This document shows positions 1 to 7,759 of a stretch of 64,000 nucleotides of DNA, piece after piece; position 1 is the first letter of the stretch, and each line of letters begins with the position of its first letter. The position numbers and the translations under genes were made by a program. This DNA is from Dyella japonica A8. Its GTDB lineage: Bacteria > Pseudomonadota > Gammaproteobacteria > Xanthomonadales > Rhodanobacteraceae. The DNA lies in NCBI RefSeq assembly GCF_000725385.1, contig NZ_CP008884.1:4644371-4708370 (forward strand). The letters are read 5' to 3'. A model generated the notes under the pieces. That model ran no database searches and was not told where the DNA came from. It was given only the letters and a program-made list of their open reading frames with translations.

Positions 1-41
1 AGGCCCTGCCAACACGATGGCCGTCGCGTCCGCGCCATGAC

Positions 42-1271
42 TTATAGCGATTGCTTGCCGATCCACTCCAATTGCAGCCAGAGCTTGGTGTCGTCGTGGC
101 CGAACCGGTCGGCGCGATAATCCGCCGCCTTCAGCAAGGCCTGCAGGCCCGGCATCACGGTGTAGCTCAGCGAGGCATCCCATTCGCTGCCATAGCGTGC
201 GTTCCCTCGGTCCGCGTGGAACTCGTGATAGGCCACCGTCCAGGCGAACCTGCGCCCCGCGCCGGTACGCCCCAACGGACCGTTGAGGGTCAGGTAGTAG
301 TCCTGCAGGCCGCCCGCTGGCGTTACCGCGAACTGATCATCCCAGCCATTGAATGCGTGCAGGCTGGCCAGCGGGGTTTGCAGCGCCGTGCGGCCATCGC
401 CGCCAAGAAACTCCCACCCCAGCTTGCCGGTGACGCCCCACTGCGTCCATGAGGGCTCCACCAGCCAGTAATCGTGGGCAAACGACAGGGGATTGTTGGC
501 ATAGCCGACCTGGTGCGCGCCTTCCACGCTCCAGCCGAAGCCGCCATCGGCGGGTGTCTTGCCGGTCCACCGGACACCGTACGTCGCCGTGGAAGCCGTA
601 GCGACGTCCTTGTCCTTGTGCAGGTAGCCATAGCCCGTCACCTGCTGCCGCCCCTGGCTCCAGGCCGCGTGCAGAAGATGCGTGTTCAAGTCGCGATGAC
701 GCGCCAGCGGATTGAGTGCCTCCGGACCGGCTACGCGGTTCACCCGTTCGAGCCAGTCGTATTGCAACCACCATGCTGCCGAAGGCTTCCAGCTCAAGGC
801 CACGGCGTCGAAGGTTTGCTCGAACTGGCGCCAGGCGACGTTGCCAACCCAGCGCTGGTTGTCCAACACCACTTCCTGCCGCCCGACCTTGGCGCCGAGC
901 GTCCCGCCCTGCCAAGCCAGCCAGGCCTGATTGAGTTCGGCACCACTGGGGTCGGTGATGGATGGATACCTCACCTGCCCGTTGGCTCCGCTGTTGTAGT
1001 GATCCTCCGCGCTGGCCGTGCCGGCTCCCTCGATGCCATAGCTCCAGCCATGACCCACCTGGCTGCGTATGCCGAGGCGCAGCCGCAAGGTGTCGGCATA
1101 GGCATGCGGTGCATAGGCCGCGGCATCCACCTGCTCATGACGCAGTCGCGCGTTCCATTCCAGTTGCACCCCGCTATCCGGCGGATCGCCCGACTGGGCA
1201 AACGCGGCGGCGGACATCCCCAGCCACGCACTCATGGCGAAGCAGCGTTGGAAAAACCCGATGCACTTCAT
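42..1271 (-). CDS. Alginate-export-family outer-membrane porin
   Basis: Probable outer-membrane beta-barrel protein of 409 aa. The start at 1271 is chosen because AGGAG lies about 8 nt upstream and the protein then opens with a signal peptide (residues 1-26, ending AAAFAQ). Longer in-frame readings add a non-signal extension. The body shows alternating aromatic and polar strands, with the phrases QAWLAWQGGTLGAKVGRQ and WVGNVAWRQFEQTFDAV that are typical of the alginate_exp porin family. Members of this family carry anionic substrates other than alginate, and the real substrate here is unknown. It lies downstream of the nirK-nirV-sco1 genes but has its own 178-nt upstream region with an FNR-type site at 1339-1352, which suggests a role under low oxygen, perhaps anion uptake (inference). 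Confidence 0.8.
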   Translation of the reverse strand: MKCIGFFQRCFAMSAWLGMSAAAFAQSGDPPDSGVQLEWNARLRHEQVDAAAYAPHAYADTLRLRLGIRSQVGHGWSYGIEGAGTASAEDHYNSGANGQVRYPSITDPSGAELNQAWLAWQGGTLGAKVGRQEVVLDNQRWVGNVAWRQFEQTFDAVALSWKPSAAWWLQYDWLERVNRVAGPEALNPLARHRDLNTHLLHAAWSQGRQQVTGYGYLHKDKDVATASTATYGVRWTGKTPADGGFGWSVEGAHQVGYANNPLSFAHDYWLVEPSWTQWGVTGKLGWEFLGGDGRTALQTPLASLHAFNGWDDQFAVTPAGGLQDYYLTLNGPLGRTGAGRRFAWTVAYHEFHADRGNARYGSEWDASLSYTVMPGLQALLKAADYRADRFGHDDTKLWLQLEWIGKQSL

Positions 1272-1338
1272 GGACGACTCCTGTCGAATGGCTGCGATAC
1301 CCCTGGTCGCAGTCTCGGCAGATGTCGCCCGTGCCATC

Positions 1339-1352
1339 CTGATCACCATCAA
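1339..1352 (-). promoter_or_regulatory. FNR-type box upstream of porin
   Basis: On the minus strand this reads TTGAT-GGTG-ATCAG, which matches 9 of 10 fixed positions of the FNR consensus TTGAT-N4-ATCAA. Its centre is about 74 nt upstream of the porin start. A weak -10-like hexamer, GAGACT (1316 to 1311), has its centre 32 nt downstream, the class II FNR distance. Binding is inferred, not shown. Confidence 0.55.
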
Positions 1353-1449
1353 TCGCGCGGGGGTGCGCGCGTTCCTTGTGACAATCTGTCCCCCCCAAAA
1401 GCACGAAGACGCCACGTCGAGCGGCCTCGTGGCGCAGGCATGCGCCCGG

Positions 1450-2019
1450 CTACGGAACGCCAAGCGCCCGGTTCACGGCCGCGACAAAGCCGGGGTCCAC
1501 GCGGCCGATCTCGCTGGTCCGGGCCACCACGCGCCCCTCCGCATCCAGCAGCACCAGTTCGCTGGAATGATTGAAATCTCCATCCGGCAACTGGCGATAC
1601 TGCAGGCCAAGCAGTGCCGCGATCTGCCGGGTGTCGGTGTCACGGCTGGCCCGTGCGAACGTCCACGGCGGCGTCGGCAGCTTGCGGCGCGCAGCATAGT
1701 CATGCAGCACGCCTGGCGTATCCCTGGCCGGGTCGAAACTCACCAGCAGCAGATCGAGCCTGGGCCGCTCCTTCGCATCCACGGCCTGCGCCGTGAGCTT
1801 CATGGTGTCGACGATCATCGGGCAGACCATCGTGCATGAGGTATAGAACATCGAGACGATCTGCACGTGCCCGCGTCGGTCCGCCCATCGCCAGTCATGC
1901 CCATCCTGATCGACCAGCCCGGCCTGGAACTGGTAGACCGAGTCGCCCGGAAGCGCCGTGCCGCCCCAGGCGATTCCCGTCACAAGGAACAGGAGGAGCA
2001 AGAAAAGCAGCCGTTTCAT
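1450..2019 (-). CDS. SCO1/SenC-type copper chaperone (thioredoxin fold)
   Basis: Membrane-anchored or periplasmic Sco protein of 189 aa. A hydrophobic N-terminus (LLFLLLLFLVTGIAWG) is followed by the copper-binding C-x3-C motif in SMFYTSCTMVCPMI. Family proteins deliver copper to or reduce thiols in cuproenzymes, classically the CuA site of cytochrome oxidase. The ATG at 2019 is preferred over the ATG two codons upstream (2025) because GAGG then sits 7 nt away rather than touching the start. It begins 9 nt after the nirV-like gene, so it is probably co-transcribed with nirK. This context suggests copper delivery to NirK. Confidence 0.88.
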   Translation of the reverse strand: MKRLLFLLLLFLVTGIAWGGTALPGDSVYQFQAGLVDQDGHDWRWADRRGHVQIVSMFYTSCTMVCPMIVDTMKLTAQAVDAKERPRLDLLLVSFDPARDTPGVLHDYAARRKLPTPPWTFARASRDTDTRQIAALLGLQYRQLPDGDFNHSSELVLLDAEGRVVARTSEIGRVDPGFVAAVNRALGVP

Positions 2020-2028
2020 GATCATTCC

Positions 2029-2787
2029 TCAACGTGGGCGGACACAACGGAAACCCATGTTCCGCGTGGTATCCGACGCCTTCAGTGCGGACAGCATCGC
2101 CACCCGCATCAGCGTCGCGTAGTTTTCCTTCTGCTGCATGGTGAGTGCGCCGGCGCCACAGAACTTCATCGTGTCCGCGCTGTTCTGGTCACGGCTGTCC
2201 GCGCTCACCAGCAGGGCATTGAAGTCGTCCACCCATTCCCATACAAGCCCATGCAGGTCACGCACGCCGTAGACGTTCGCTTCGCCGCCGACGCTTGCCA
2301 GCGATACCGTGGATGGGCGTCCATACCAGGCGAGCACGCGTTCGCGCCACGCCGGATCGGCGCGGGCATCCGCACGATGGGCATCGGCGGCTGCGGCGTA
2401 TTCCCATTCGTACCAGGTGGGCAGGCGGGCCTGTTCACTCTCGCAGTAGGCACGGGCGGCGAACCAGCTCACCTGTGTTACGGGTTGACCGGGCCCCGCC
2501 TTCGGGCCCAAGGTCGACGCACCCTCCCAGTGCGAGAGATAAGCACCGTCCGCCAGCACCGTGGGAGCGCTGCCCTTGCGCCACTCCGGATGCACCTGCA
2601 CGAAGGCCAGGTACTCGGCATTCGTCACCGGCTCCACCCGCATGGCGAATGGCGCAATGCTTGCCGGTGCGCTTTGGCCGTCCGCCGGCAGGACGCTGTT
2701 GAACACCGCCCCGGGCAGCGGCACATAGTCCGCTGCCACTGCGCCGAGGCAGCAAAGCATGCCGGCAAGGAGAGCCGCACCGCGCAT
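2029..2787 (-). CDS. nirV: NirV-like SUMF1 / formylglycine-generating-enzyme family protein
   Basis: Exported protein of 252 aa with a signal peptide (MRGAALLAGMLCCLGAVAAD) and an FGE-sulfatase (SUMF1) domain. Visible landmarks are PVTNAEYLAFVQVHPEWR, PVTQVSWFAARAYCE, ARLPTWYEWEYAAA and the C-terminal NMGFRCVR. Family-typical cysteines for copper-dependent formylglycine formation are not obvious, so it is probably not a sulfatase activator. SUMF1-like NirV proteins are often encoded next to nirK in denitrifiers, with unknown biochemistry; the name rests on that context. The start at 2787 was chosen because it follows the nirK stop by 10 nt and gives a clean signal peptide. Expected to be co-transcribed with nirK and sco1. 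Confidence 0.8.
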   Translation of the reverse strand: MRGAALLAGMLCCLGAVAADYVPLPGAVFNSVLPADGQSAPASIAPFAMRVEPVTNAEYLAFVQVHPEWRKGSAPTVLADGAYLSHWEGASTLGPKAGPGQPVTQVSWFAARAYCESEQARLPTWYEWEYAAAADAHRADARADPAWRERVLAWYGRPSTVSLASVGGEANVYGVRDLHGLVWEWVDDFNALLVSADSRDQNSADTMKFCGAGALTMQQKENYATLMRVAMLSALKASDTTRNMGFRCVRPR

Positions 2788-2797
2788 GGCGAAGGCC

Positions 2798-4297
2798 TCA
2801 GTGACCGTCCCCACCGCCAGCCGGCTGGGCGCGCACCTTGCCCACCTCCTCCTTGCTCACCTGCCCGCCAGGGTTGCCCCAGCTGTTGAGCACGTAGGTG
2901 AGTATGTTGGCCACCTCGTCATCCGTGAGCTGCGACATGGGGGGCATCACCGAGTTGTAGTCCTTGCCGTTGACGGTAACTGCACCGGTCAGCCCATGCA
3001 GGGGTATGGAAATCAGCTTTTCCTTCGCCAGCTTGGCCAGATAGTCGGACTTGGCCAGCGGCGGAAAGACGCCGGGCATGCCCTCACCGCTGCCCTGGTG
3101 GCAGACCGAGCAGGTGCCGACGAACAACTGCTGGCCCGCCTTGATCTGGTCTTCCTTGCTCAGGGTGCCGCTTGCATTGGCCTTGGCCGCCACGGTGACG
3201 GCATGCAGGTTGTCGCCGGCGCGATCGCCTAGGTAGACCGAGTCCACTTCCTTGCCGGAATAAATCGCCTTGTTCTCCGGCCCGTCGACCTTGAGCATGC
3301 CAAGCGCGCCCTTGTTGAACGCGCGGAAGATGGAGTGATCCACCAGCACGTAGGTGCCCGGCACGTCCACGCGGAACTCGGCCATCATCGCGCCACCGGC
3401 GGGAATCAGCGTGGTCTGCACGTTTTCCTGCGCGTGCGTGCCGCCCTCGTAGTACACCTTGTCGAAGATCTCGCCGATGACGTGGAAACTCGACACCAGG
3501 TTCGGACCGCCGTTGCCCACGAACAGTCGAACCGTTTCGCCGACCTTGGCATTCAGGGCATGGTCGCCGGTCAGCGCGCCCTCGCGTCCGTTGAACAGCA
3601 CATAGGTCGGACGCTCGGCGATGGCCGCATCCATGTCGAACGGCTGGTGGCCTTTCTCGCGGTACTTGCCTGTGGTGTAGAAATCGCCCTGCATCACGTA
3701 GTACTCGTGGTCCACCTTCGCCAAGCCCTCCGGCGGCTCGATCAGGATCAGGCCGTACATGCCGTTGGCCACGTGCATGCCCACCGGCGCCGTGGCGCAG
3801 TGATAGACGTAGAGGCCCGCGTTGAGCGCCTTGAAGGTGAACTGCGATTCATGCCCCGGCGCCGTAAAACTGGATGCCGCGCCGCCACCCGGGCCGGTGA
3901 CACCGTGCAGGTCGATGTTGTGCGGCATCTTGTTGTCAGGCGCGTTCTTCAGGTGGAACTCCACCGTGTCGCCCTGCCGCACGCGGATAAAGCTGCCGGG
4001 CACGGTGCCGCCGAACGTCCAGTAGGTGTAGGTCACGCCCTCGGAGATCGGCATGTCCTTCTCCACCACCTCCAGCTCCACGATGACCTTGGCGGGCGTG
4101 TTGCGATGGATCGGCGGTGGCACGTTCGGCGGAATGCCAAGCACGGCGCGGATGGGCTGGCCCTGGGGTGGACCAAAATCCCCGGGCGTGGCGGTGCTCG
4201 CGGCCGGTGCCGTGGCAGCACCTTTGGCGCCAGTGGCCATGAGATGGGCGGGCAGCAGGCTCGCCGACAAAAGCAGGATGGGTATCAGGCGTGACAT
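2798..4297 (-). CDS. nirK: Copper nitrite reductase with C-terminal cytochrome c domain
   Basis: Periplasmic nitrite reductase (nitrite to nitric oxide), 499 aa, with signal peptide at residues 1-21. Two cupredoxin domains carry type 1 copper ligands H126, C167, H175 and M180, type 2 ligands H131, H166 and H321, and active-site D129 and H272. All are present, so the enzyme should be active. Residues about 380-480 are a fused class I cytochrome c with C396-S-V-C-H400 and a likely distal Met in MPPM (451-454). Classical NirK is about 340-380 aa and lacks this domain, which in three-domain homologues passes electrons directly to the type 1 copper. A good Shine-Dalgarno (AGGGAG) precedes the ATG. 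It heads a probable nirK-nirV-sco1 operon with an FNR-type site at 4351-4364. Confidence 0.96.
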   Translation of the reverse strand: MSRLIPILLLSASLLPAHLMATGAKGAATAPAASTATPGDFGPPQGQPIRAVLGIPPNVPPPIHRNTPAKVIVELEVVEKDMPISEGVTYTYWTFGGTVPGSFIRVRQGDTVEFHLKNAPDNKMPHNIDLHGVTGPGGGAASSFTAPGHESQFTFKALNAGLYVYHCATAPVGMHVANGMYGLILIEPPEGLAKVDHEYYVMQGDFYTTGKYREKGHQPFDMDAAIAERPTYVLFNGREGALTGDHALNAKVGETVRLFVGNGGPNLVSSFHVIGEIFDKVYYEGGTHAQENVQTTLIPAGGAMMAEFRVDVPGTYVLVDHSIFRAFNKGALGMLKVDGPENKAIYSGKEVDSVYLGDRAGDNLHAVTVAAKANASGTLSKEDQIKAGQQLFVGTCSVCHQGSGEGMPGVFPPLAKSDYLAKLAKEKLISIPLHGLTGAVTVNGKDYNSVMPPMSQLTDDEVANILTYVLNSWGNPGGQVSKEEVGKVRAQPAGGGDGH

Positions 4298-4350
4298 GTA
4301 ACTCTCCCTGTAGTTGCCACGCCAGCGTAGGGAACGCTTTTGTTTCGGGT

Positions 4351-4364
4351 TTGACCGAAGTCAG
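4351..4364 (-). promoter_or_regulatory. FNR/DNR-type box of the nirK promoter
   Basis: On the plus strand the sequence is TTGAC-CGAA-GTCAG, an almost perfect dyad of the FNR/DNR geometry (5-N4-5). It overlaps the stop codon of the upstream fnr-like gene (4361-4363). On the minus strand a -10-like TACGCT (4329 to 4324) has its centre 31 nt downstream, which matches a class II activator site at about -41. The predicted start of transcription is near 4317, giving a roughly 20-nt leader that contains the AGGGAG ribosome site. Confidence 0.6.
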
Positions 4365-5173
4365 TTCCGGTGACGACAGGCGCCCGCTGCGTCAATGCGC
4401 CACGATCCGTCGGACATGGCGCCCTTTGCCAGCGCGTGCAACGCAGCGCGATCGCGCAACGCAACCATGCGGCCATCGATATCGATGGCACCCTGGCTGC
4501 GCAGGCGACCCAGTACCCGGCTGACGGTTTCCGGCGCCAACCGCAGATAGTTGGCGATGTCGCCCCGCGGCATGCTCAGGCGAAATTGCGAACCCGAAAA
4601 TCCACGGGAGGCGTAACGGTCGCCAAGATCGAGCAGGAAGGCGGCGACGCGTTCGTCCGCCGACAGGTCCGCCGCCAGTTGCGCCGTGGCGCCCAGCTCC
4701 TTGCTGAGCAGGCGGAACAGGTGCTGCTGCAAGGCCGGCAGGCGCGTGGCCAGCGCACTCATGGCAGGAAAGGAGAACCGGCAGAACTGGGTCGACTCCA
4801 GTGCCACCGCATCACAGGGAAAGCGATCCGGGTAGATGCCGTTGAGGCCGACCACCTCGCCGGGCAGATGAAAGCCGAGCACCTGCTCGCGGCCGTCCGC
4901 ATCGATCACCAGGGTCTTCACCATGCCCGATCGCACGGCATAGATGGCACGAAACGGATCGCCCATGCGAAACGCATAGGCACCTGCCCGCACGGGCCCC
5001 ACGTGTTCCACCAGACAGTGCAGCTGGGAGAGCTCGGGCTTGCCATACCCGACGGAAAGACAGGCGTCGGAGAAGGCGCATGCGCTGCAGAAGCGCACGT
5101 CGTCGCCGTCATCCGGCAGGCAGGCGGAGGGCGTGCTTATGGACTGGGACTCAGAGGGACTCGTGGCGTTCAT
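4361..5173 (-). CDS. fnr: FNR-type Fe-S oxygen-sensing regulator (CRP/FNR family)
   Basis: Transcription factor of 270 aa. The N-terminus has the FNR cysteine array C29-x2-C32-x5-C38, and a fourth cysteine, C131, sits in the TQFCRFSF segment equivalent to FNR Cys122. It should therefore bind a [4Fe-4S] cluster and sense oxygen. The cyclic-nucleotide-binding-type barrel covers residues about 50-165. The helix-turn-helix GDIANYLRLAPETVSRVLGR (203-222) keeps the E215-xx-S218-R219 pattern that reads TTGAT or TTGAC half sites. It follows hemN by 12 nt, so they are probably one transcript. Likely targets visible here are nirK, hemN and the porin. No strong ribosome site is seen. It may equally be named anr or crp-like. 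Confidence 0.92.
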   Translation of the reverse strand: MNATSPSESQSISTPSACLPDDGDDVRFCSACAFSDACLSVGYGKPELSQLHCLVEHVGPVRAGAYAFRMGDPFRAIYAVRSGMVKTLVIDADGREQVLGFHLPGEVVGLNGIYPDRFPCDAVALESTQFCRFSFPAMSALATRLPALQQHLFRLLSKELGATAQLAADLSADERVAAFLLDLGDRYASRGFSGSQFRLSMPRGDIANYLRLAPETVSRVLGRLRSQGAIDIDGRMVALRDRAALHALAKGAMSDGSWRIDAAGACRHRN

Positions 5174-5185
5174 GCACGGGTGACG

Positions 5186-6586
5186 TCATATGGTGCGCGA
5201 GTAGCGCGGTGTGTCCAGTGAGCTGCCCAGATAAGCGTCGAAACACATCGCCACATTGCGCAGCAACAGCCGGCCCCGCGGGGTGACGCGGATGACATGC
5301 GCGTCGAACGTGACGAGGCCGTCCTCGACACACGGCGTCAGGCGCTCGAGTTCGGAAGCAAAGATGTCATCGAAGCGGAAGCCATGCCTCAGGCCGAAGC
5401 CATGCATATCAATCTCGCCGTGACACATCAGCTCGCCGATCACCGCGCGCCGCAGCACGTCGTCATTGGTGAGGCGGATGCCACGGCTCACCGGCAGGCG
5501 CCCCGCGGCCAGGGCGGCTTCGTAGCCGACAAGATCGCGCGCATTCTGGCTGTAGCTGTTGCCAACCCGGCTGATCGAACTCACGCCGAGGCCGACGATG
5601 TCACAGTCGCCATGCGTGGAATAGCCCTGGAAATTGCGTTGCAGCGTGCCCGCCCGCTGCGCGCGGACCAGCTCGTCGCCCGCACGCGCGAAATGATCCA
5701 TGCCCACATACACATACCCTGCCCCGCACAGCGTCCGGAAGGCTTCGCCAAACAGCGCCAGGCGCGTGGAGGCGTCCGGCAGTTCGCTGTCGACGATCTG
5801 CTGCTGCGCCTTGAACAGATGCGGCAGATGGGCGTAGCCATACACCGCCACGCGATCGGGCCCCAGCGCGATCACTTCGTCCAGCGTGCGCCGGAAGCCG
5901 TCGAGCGTCTGGCGCGGCAGGCCATAGATCAGGTCCACGCTGACCGACCCGTAGCCCGCATCCCGCGCGCCCTCGATCACCTCGCGCGTCTGCACCACGC
6001 TCTGGATGCGGTTGACCGCGACCTGCACCTCGGGGTCGAAGTCCTGGATGCCCACCGACAGGCGGTTGAAGCCCAGCGCCGCCAGGTCGCGCACGTAGCG
6101 GCTGTCCGCGTAACGCGGGTCGATCTCGATACCGTACTCGCGCACGCCGCCGCGACGGTAGGCGAAGCTGTTTTCCAGGGCGGCGACCAGCCTGGCCATG
6201 CGCGGTGCGTCCAGGAAGTTCGGCGTGCCACCGCCGAGATGGAGCTGCAGCACCGGGCGATCCCGGTTGAACAGCGCGCCAGTCAGCGCGATTTCGCGCA
6301 GCAGCACGTCGAGGTAATGATCGGCCCGGGTGACGTCACGCGTGATGACGCGTGTGCAGCCACAGTAGAAGCACGGGCTGAAGCAGAATGGCACATGCAC
6401 ATAAAGCGACAGCGGCCGGGGCGATGCGGCTTCGTTGGAGGCCATGACCTGGGCGCGGAACGCCGCCTCGTCAAAGCCCGCATGGAACTGGGGCGCGGTC
6501 GGATAGCTCGTGTAGCGGGGCCCGGGCACATCGTAACGAGCGATGAGGGCTGGATCGAATTCCGGAACGATGGTGTTCGTGCGCAT
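5186..6586 (-). CDS. hemN: Oxygen-independent coproporphyrinogen III dehydrogenase
   Basis: Radical-SAM enzyme of 466 aa that decarboxylates coproporphyrinogen III to protoporphyrinogen IX without oxygen. The iron-sulfur motif C-x3-C-x2-C-x-C is in FCFSPCFYCGCTR. Other landmarks are PGPRYTSYPTA near the N-terminus and LHLGGGTPNFL, both diagnostic of HemN rather than HemW. It lies immediately upstream of the fnr-like gene, and anaerobic heme supply fits with nirK, whose cytochrome domain needs heme. No Shine-Dalgarno precedes the ATG. The predicted transcription start from the FNR-like site coincides with the ATG, so a leaderless mRNA is possible. Confidence 0.96.
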   Translation of the reverse strand: MRTNTIVPEFDPALIARYDVPGPRYTSYPTAPQFHAGFDEAAFRAQVMASNEAASPRPLSLYVHVPFCFSPCFYCGCTRVITRDVTRADHYLDVLLREIALTGALFNRDRPVLQLHLGGGTPNFLDAPRMARLVAALENSFAYRRGGVREYGIEIDPRYADSRYVRDLAALGFNRLSVGIQDFDPEVQVAVNRIQSVVQTREVIEGARDAGYGSVSVDLIYGLPRQTLDGFRRTLDEVIALGPDRVAVYGYAHLPHLFKAQQQIVDSELPDASTRLALFGEAFRTLCGAGYVYVGMDHFARAGDELVRAQRAGTLQRNFQGYSTHGDCDIVGLGVSSISRVGNSYSQNARDLVGYEAALAAGRLPVSRGIRLTNDDVLRRAVIGELMCHGEIDMHGFGLRHGFRFDDIFASELERLTPCVEDGLVTFDAHVIRVTPRGRLLLRNVAMCFDAYLGSSLDTPRYSRTI

Positions 6587-6618
6587 GCGCGGCAGTATCG
6601 CCGCGCCGCCGAACGTGA

Positions 6619-6638
6619 GGCCTGACGCCCGTCAGGCC
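6619..6638 (-). promoter_or_regulatory. Perfect palindrome, FNR-type geometry, before hemN
   Basis: GGCCTGAC-GCCC-GTCAGGCC is a perfect inverted repeat with 8-nt arms and a 4-nt centre. Its core CTGAC-N4-GTCAG has the same TGAC-N4-GTCA core as the nirK site. The centre is 42 nt from the hemN ATG, and a GATACT hexamer (6599 to 6594) is centred 32 nt downstream. It could instead be a fahA terminator hairpin, but no U-run follows on the minus strand. Confidence 0.5.
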
Positions 6639-6706
6639 GATGCGACAATTCGTACGGATCCGCGGCGCATCACGGAAGGATGCCCGCGGATCCGCGGTCG
6701 CCTCGC

Positions 6707-7693
6707 TTACCGCTTCAGCGGCGCGATGGTCTGCTCGATGGACCCGAAGATGGACGCGCCCGAGGCATCCGTCACGTCGATGCGCAGGCTGTCGCCGAAC
6801 GTCAGGAACGGCGTGGTCGGCTTGCCGTCGCGCAGGGTTTCCACCGTGCGCTGTTCGGCCAGGCACGACGCACCCTTGCTGGTGTCTTCGTTGGCGATGG
6901 TGCCGGAGCCGACGATGGTGCCTGCCGTGAGCGGACGCGTCTTCGCCGCGTGCGCCACCAGCTGCGCGAAGTTGAACTGCATGTCCACGCCGCACTCGGC
7001 CTCGCCGAACCACTGGCCGTTGAGCCAGGTGCGCATCGGCAGGTGCAGCTTCTCGTCCTGCCACACGTCGCCGAGTTCGTCCGGCGTCACGAACACCGGC
7101 GACAGCGCGGAGCGCGGCTTGGACTGCAGGAAGCCGAAGCCCTTGGCGAGCTCGGCGGGAATCAGGCCACGCAGCGACACGTCGTTGACCAGGCCGATCA
7201 GCTGGATGTGCCCCACGGCCTGCGCCGGCGTCACCGCCATCGGCACGTCGTCGGTGATCACCACCACTTCGGCTTCCAGGTCGATGCCGTAGTCCTCGCT
7301 CGGCACCACTACCGGATCGCGCGGGCCAAGGAAGCCGGCGCTGACCGCCTGGTACATCAGCGGATCGACGTAGAAGGACTCGGGCACCTCGGCGCCACGG
7401 GCGCGGCGCACGCGCTCGACGTGCGGCAGGTAGGCGCTGCCGTCGACGAATTCATAGGCACGCGGCAGCGGCGAAGCAAGCGCATGCATGTCGAGCGCGA
7501 ACGCACCCTTGGCGGTGCCGGCGTTCAGTTCTTCATACAGCGCGTTGAGGCGCGGCGCCGTACTCGACCAATCGTCCAGCGCTGCCTGCAGCGTCGACGC
7601 GATGCCGGTGGCCTTGACCGCCTGCGTCAGCGCGCGGTTGACGACGATGAGGGTGCCGTCGCGACCGCCTTCCTTCAATGAACCCAGTTTCAT
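6707..7693 (-). CDS. fahA: Fumarylacetoacetate hydrolase family protein
   Basis: FAA-hydrolase fold enzyme of 328 aa, probably the last step of homogentisate breakdown (fumarylacetoacetate to fumarate and acetoacetate). The metal-binding core shows in DYGIDLEAEVVVITDDVP and the family signature in GTIVGSGTIANEDTSKGASC. It is the compact bacterial form, not the roughly 420-aa eukaryotic-type enzyme. It follows hmgA by 66 nt on the same strand with its own GGAGC ribosome site, so the two are very likely one operon. No maleylacetoacetate isomerase gene (maiA) is next to it, so isomerisation must be encoded elsewhere or be bypassed. Confidence 0.88.
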   Translation of the reverse strand: MKLGSLKEGGRDGTLIVVNRALTQAVKATGIASTLQAALDDWSSTAPRLNALYEELNAGTAKGAFALDMHALASPLPRAYEFVDGSAYLPHVERVRRARGAEVPESFYVDPLMYQAVSAGFLGPRDPVVVPSEDYGIDLEAEVVVITDDVPMAVTPAQAVGHIQLIGLVNDVSLRGLIPAELAKGFGFLQSKPRSALSPVFVTPDELGDVWQDEKLHLPMRTWLNGQWFGEAECGVDMQFNFAQLVAHAAKTRPLTAGTIVGSGTIANEDTSKGASCLAEQRTVETLRDGKPTTPFLTFGDSLRIDVTDASGASIFGSIEQTIAPLKR

Positions 7694-7759
7694 GCTTTGC
7701 TCCGGTGGCCGCGTCGTGGCGCGGCCCAGTCGTTCTTGGTGATTGCGGTGGTCCGGCGC

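Noticed and set aside
6619..6638. Palindrome before hemN as an intrinsic fahA terminator
   Set aside because: No T-run follows on the minus strand; geometry and distance fit an FNR-type site better, though a dual role is possible.
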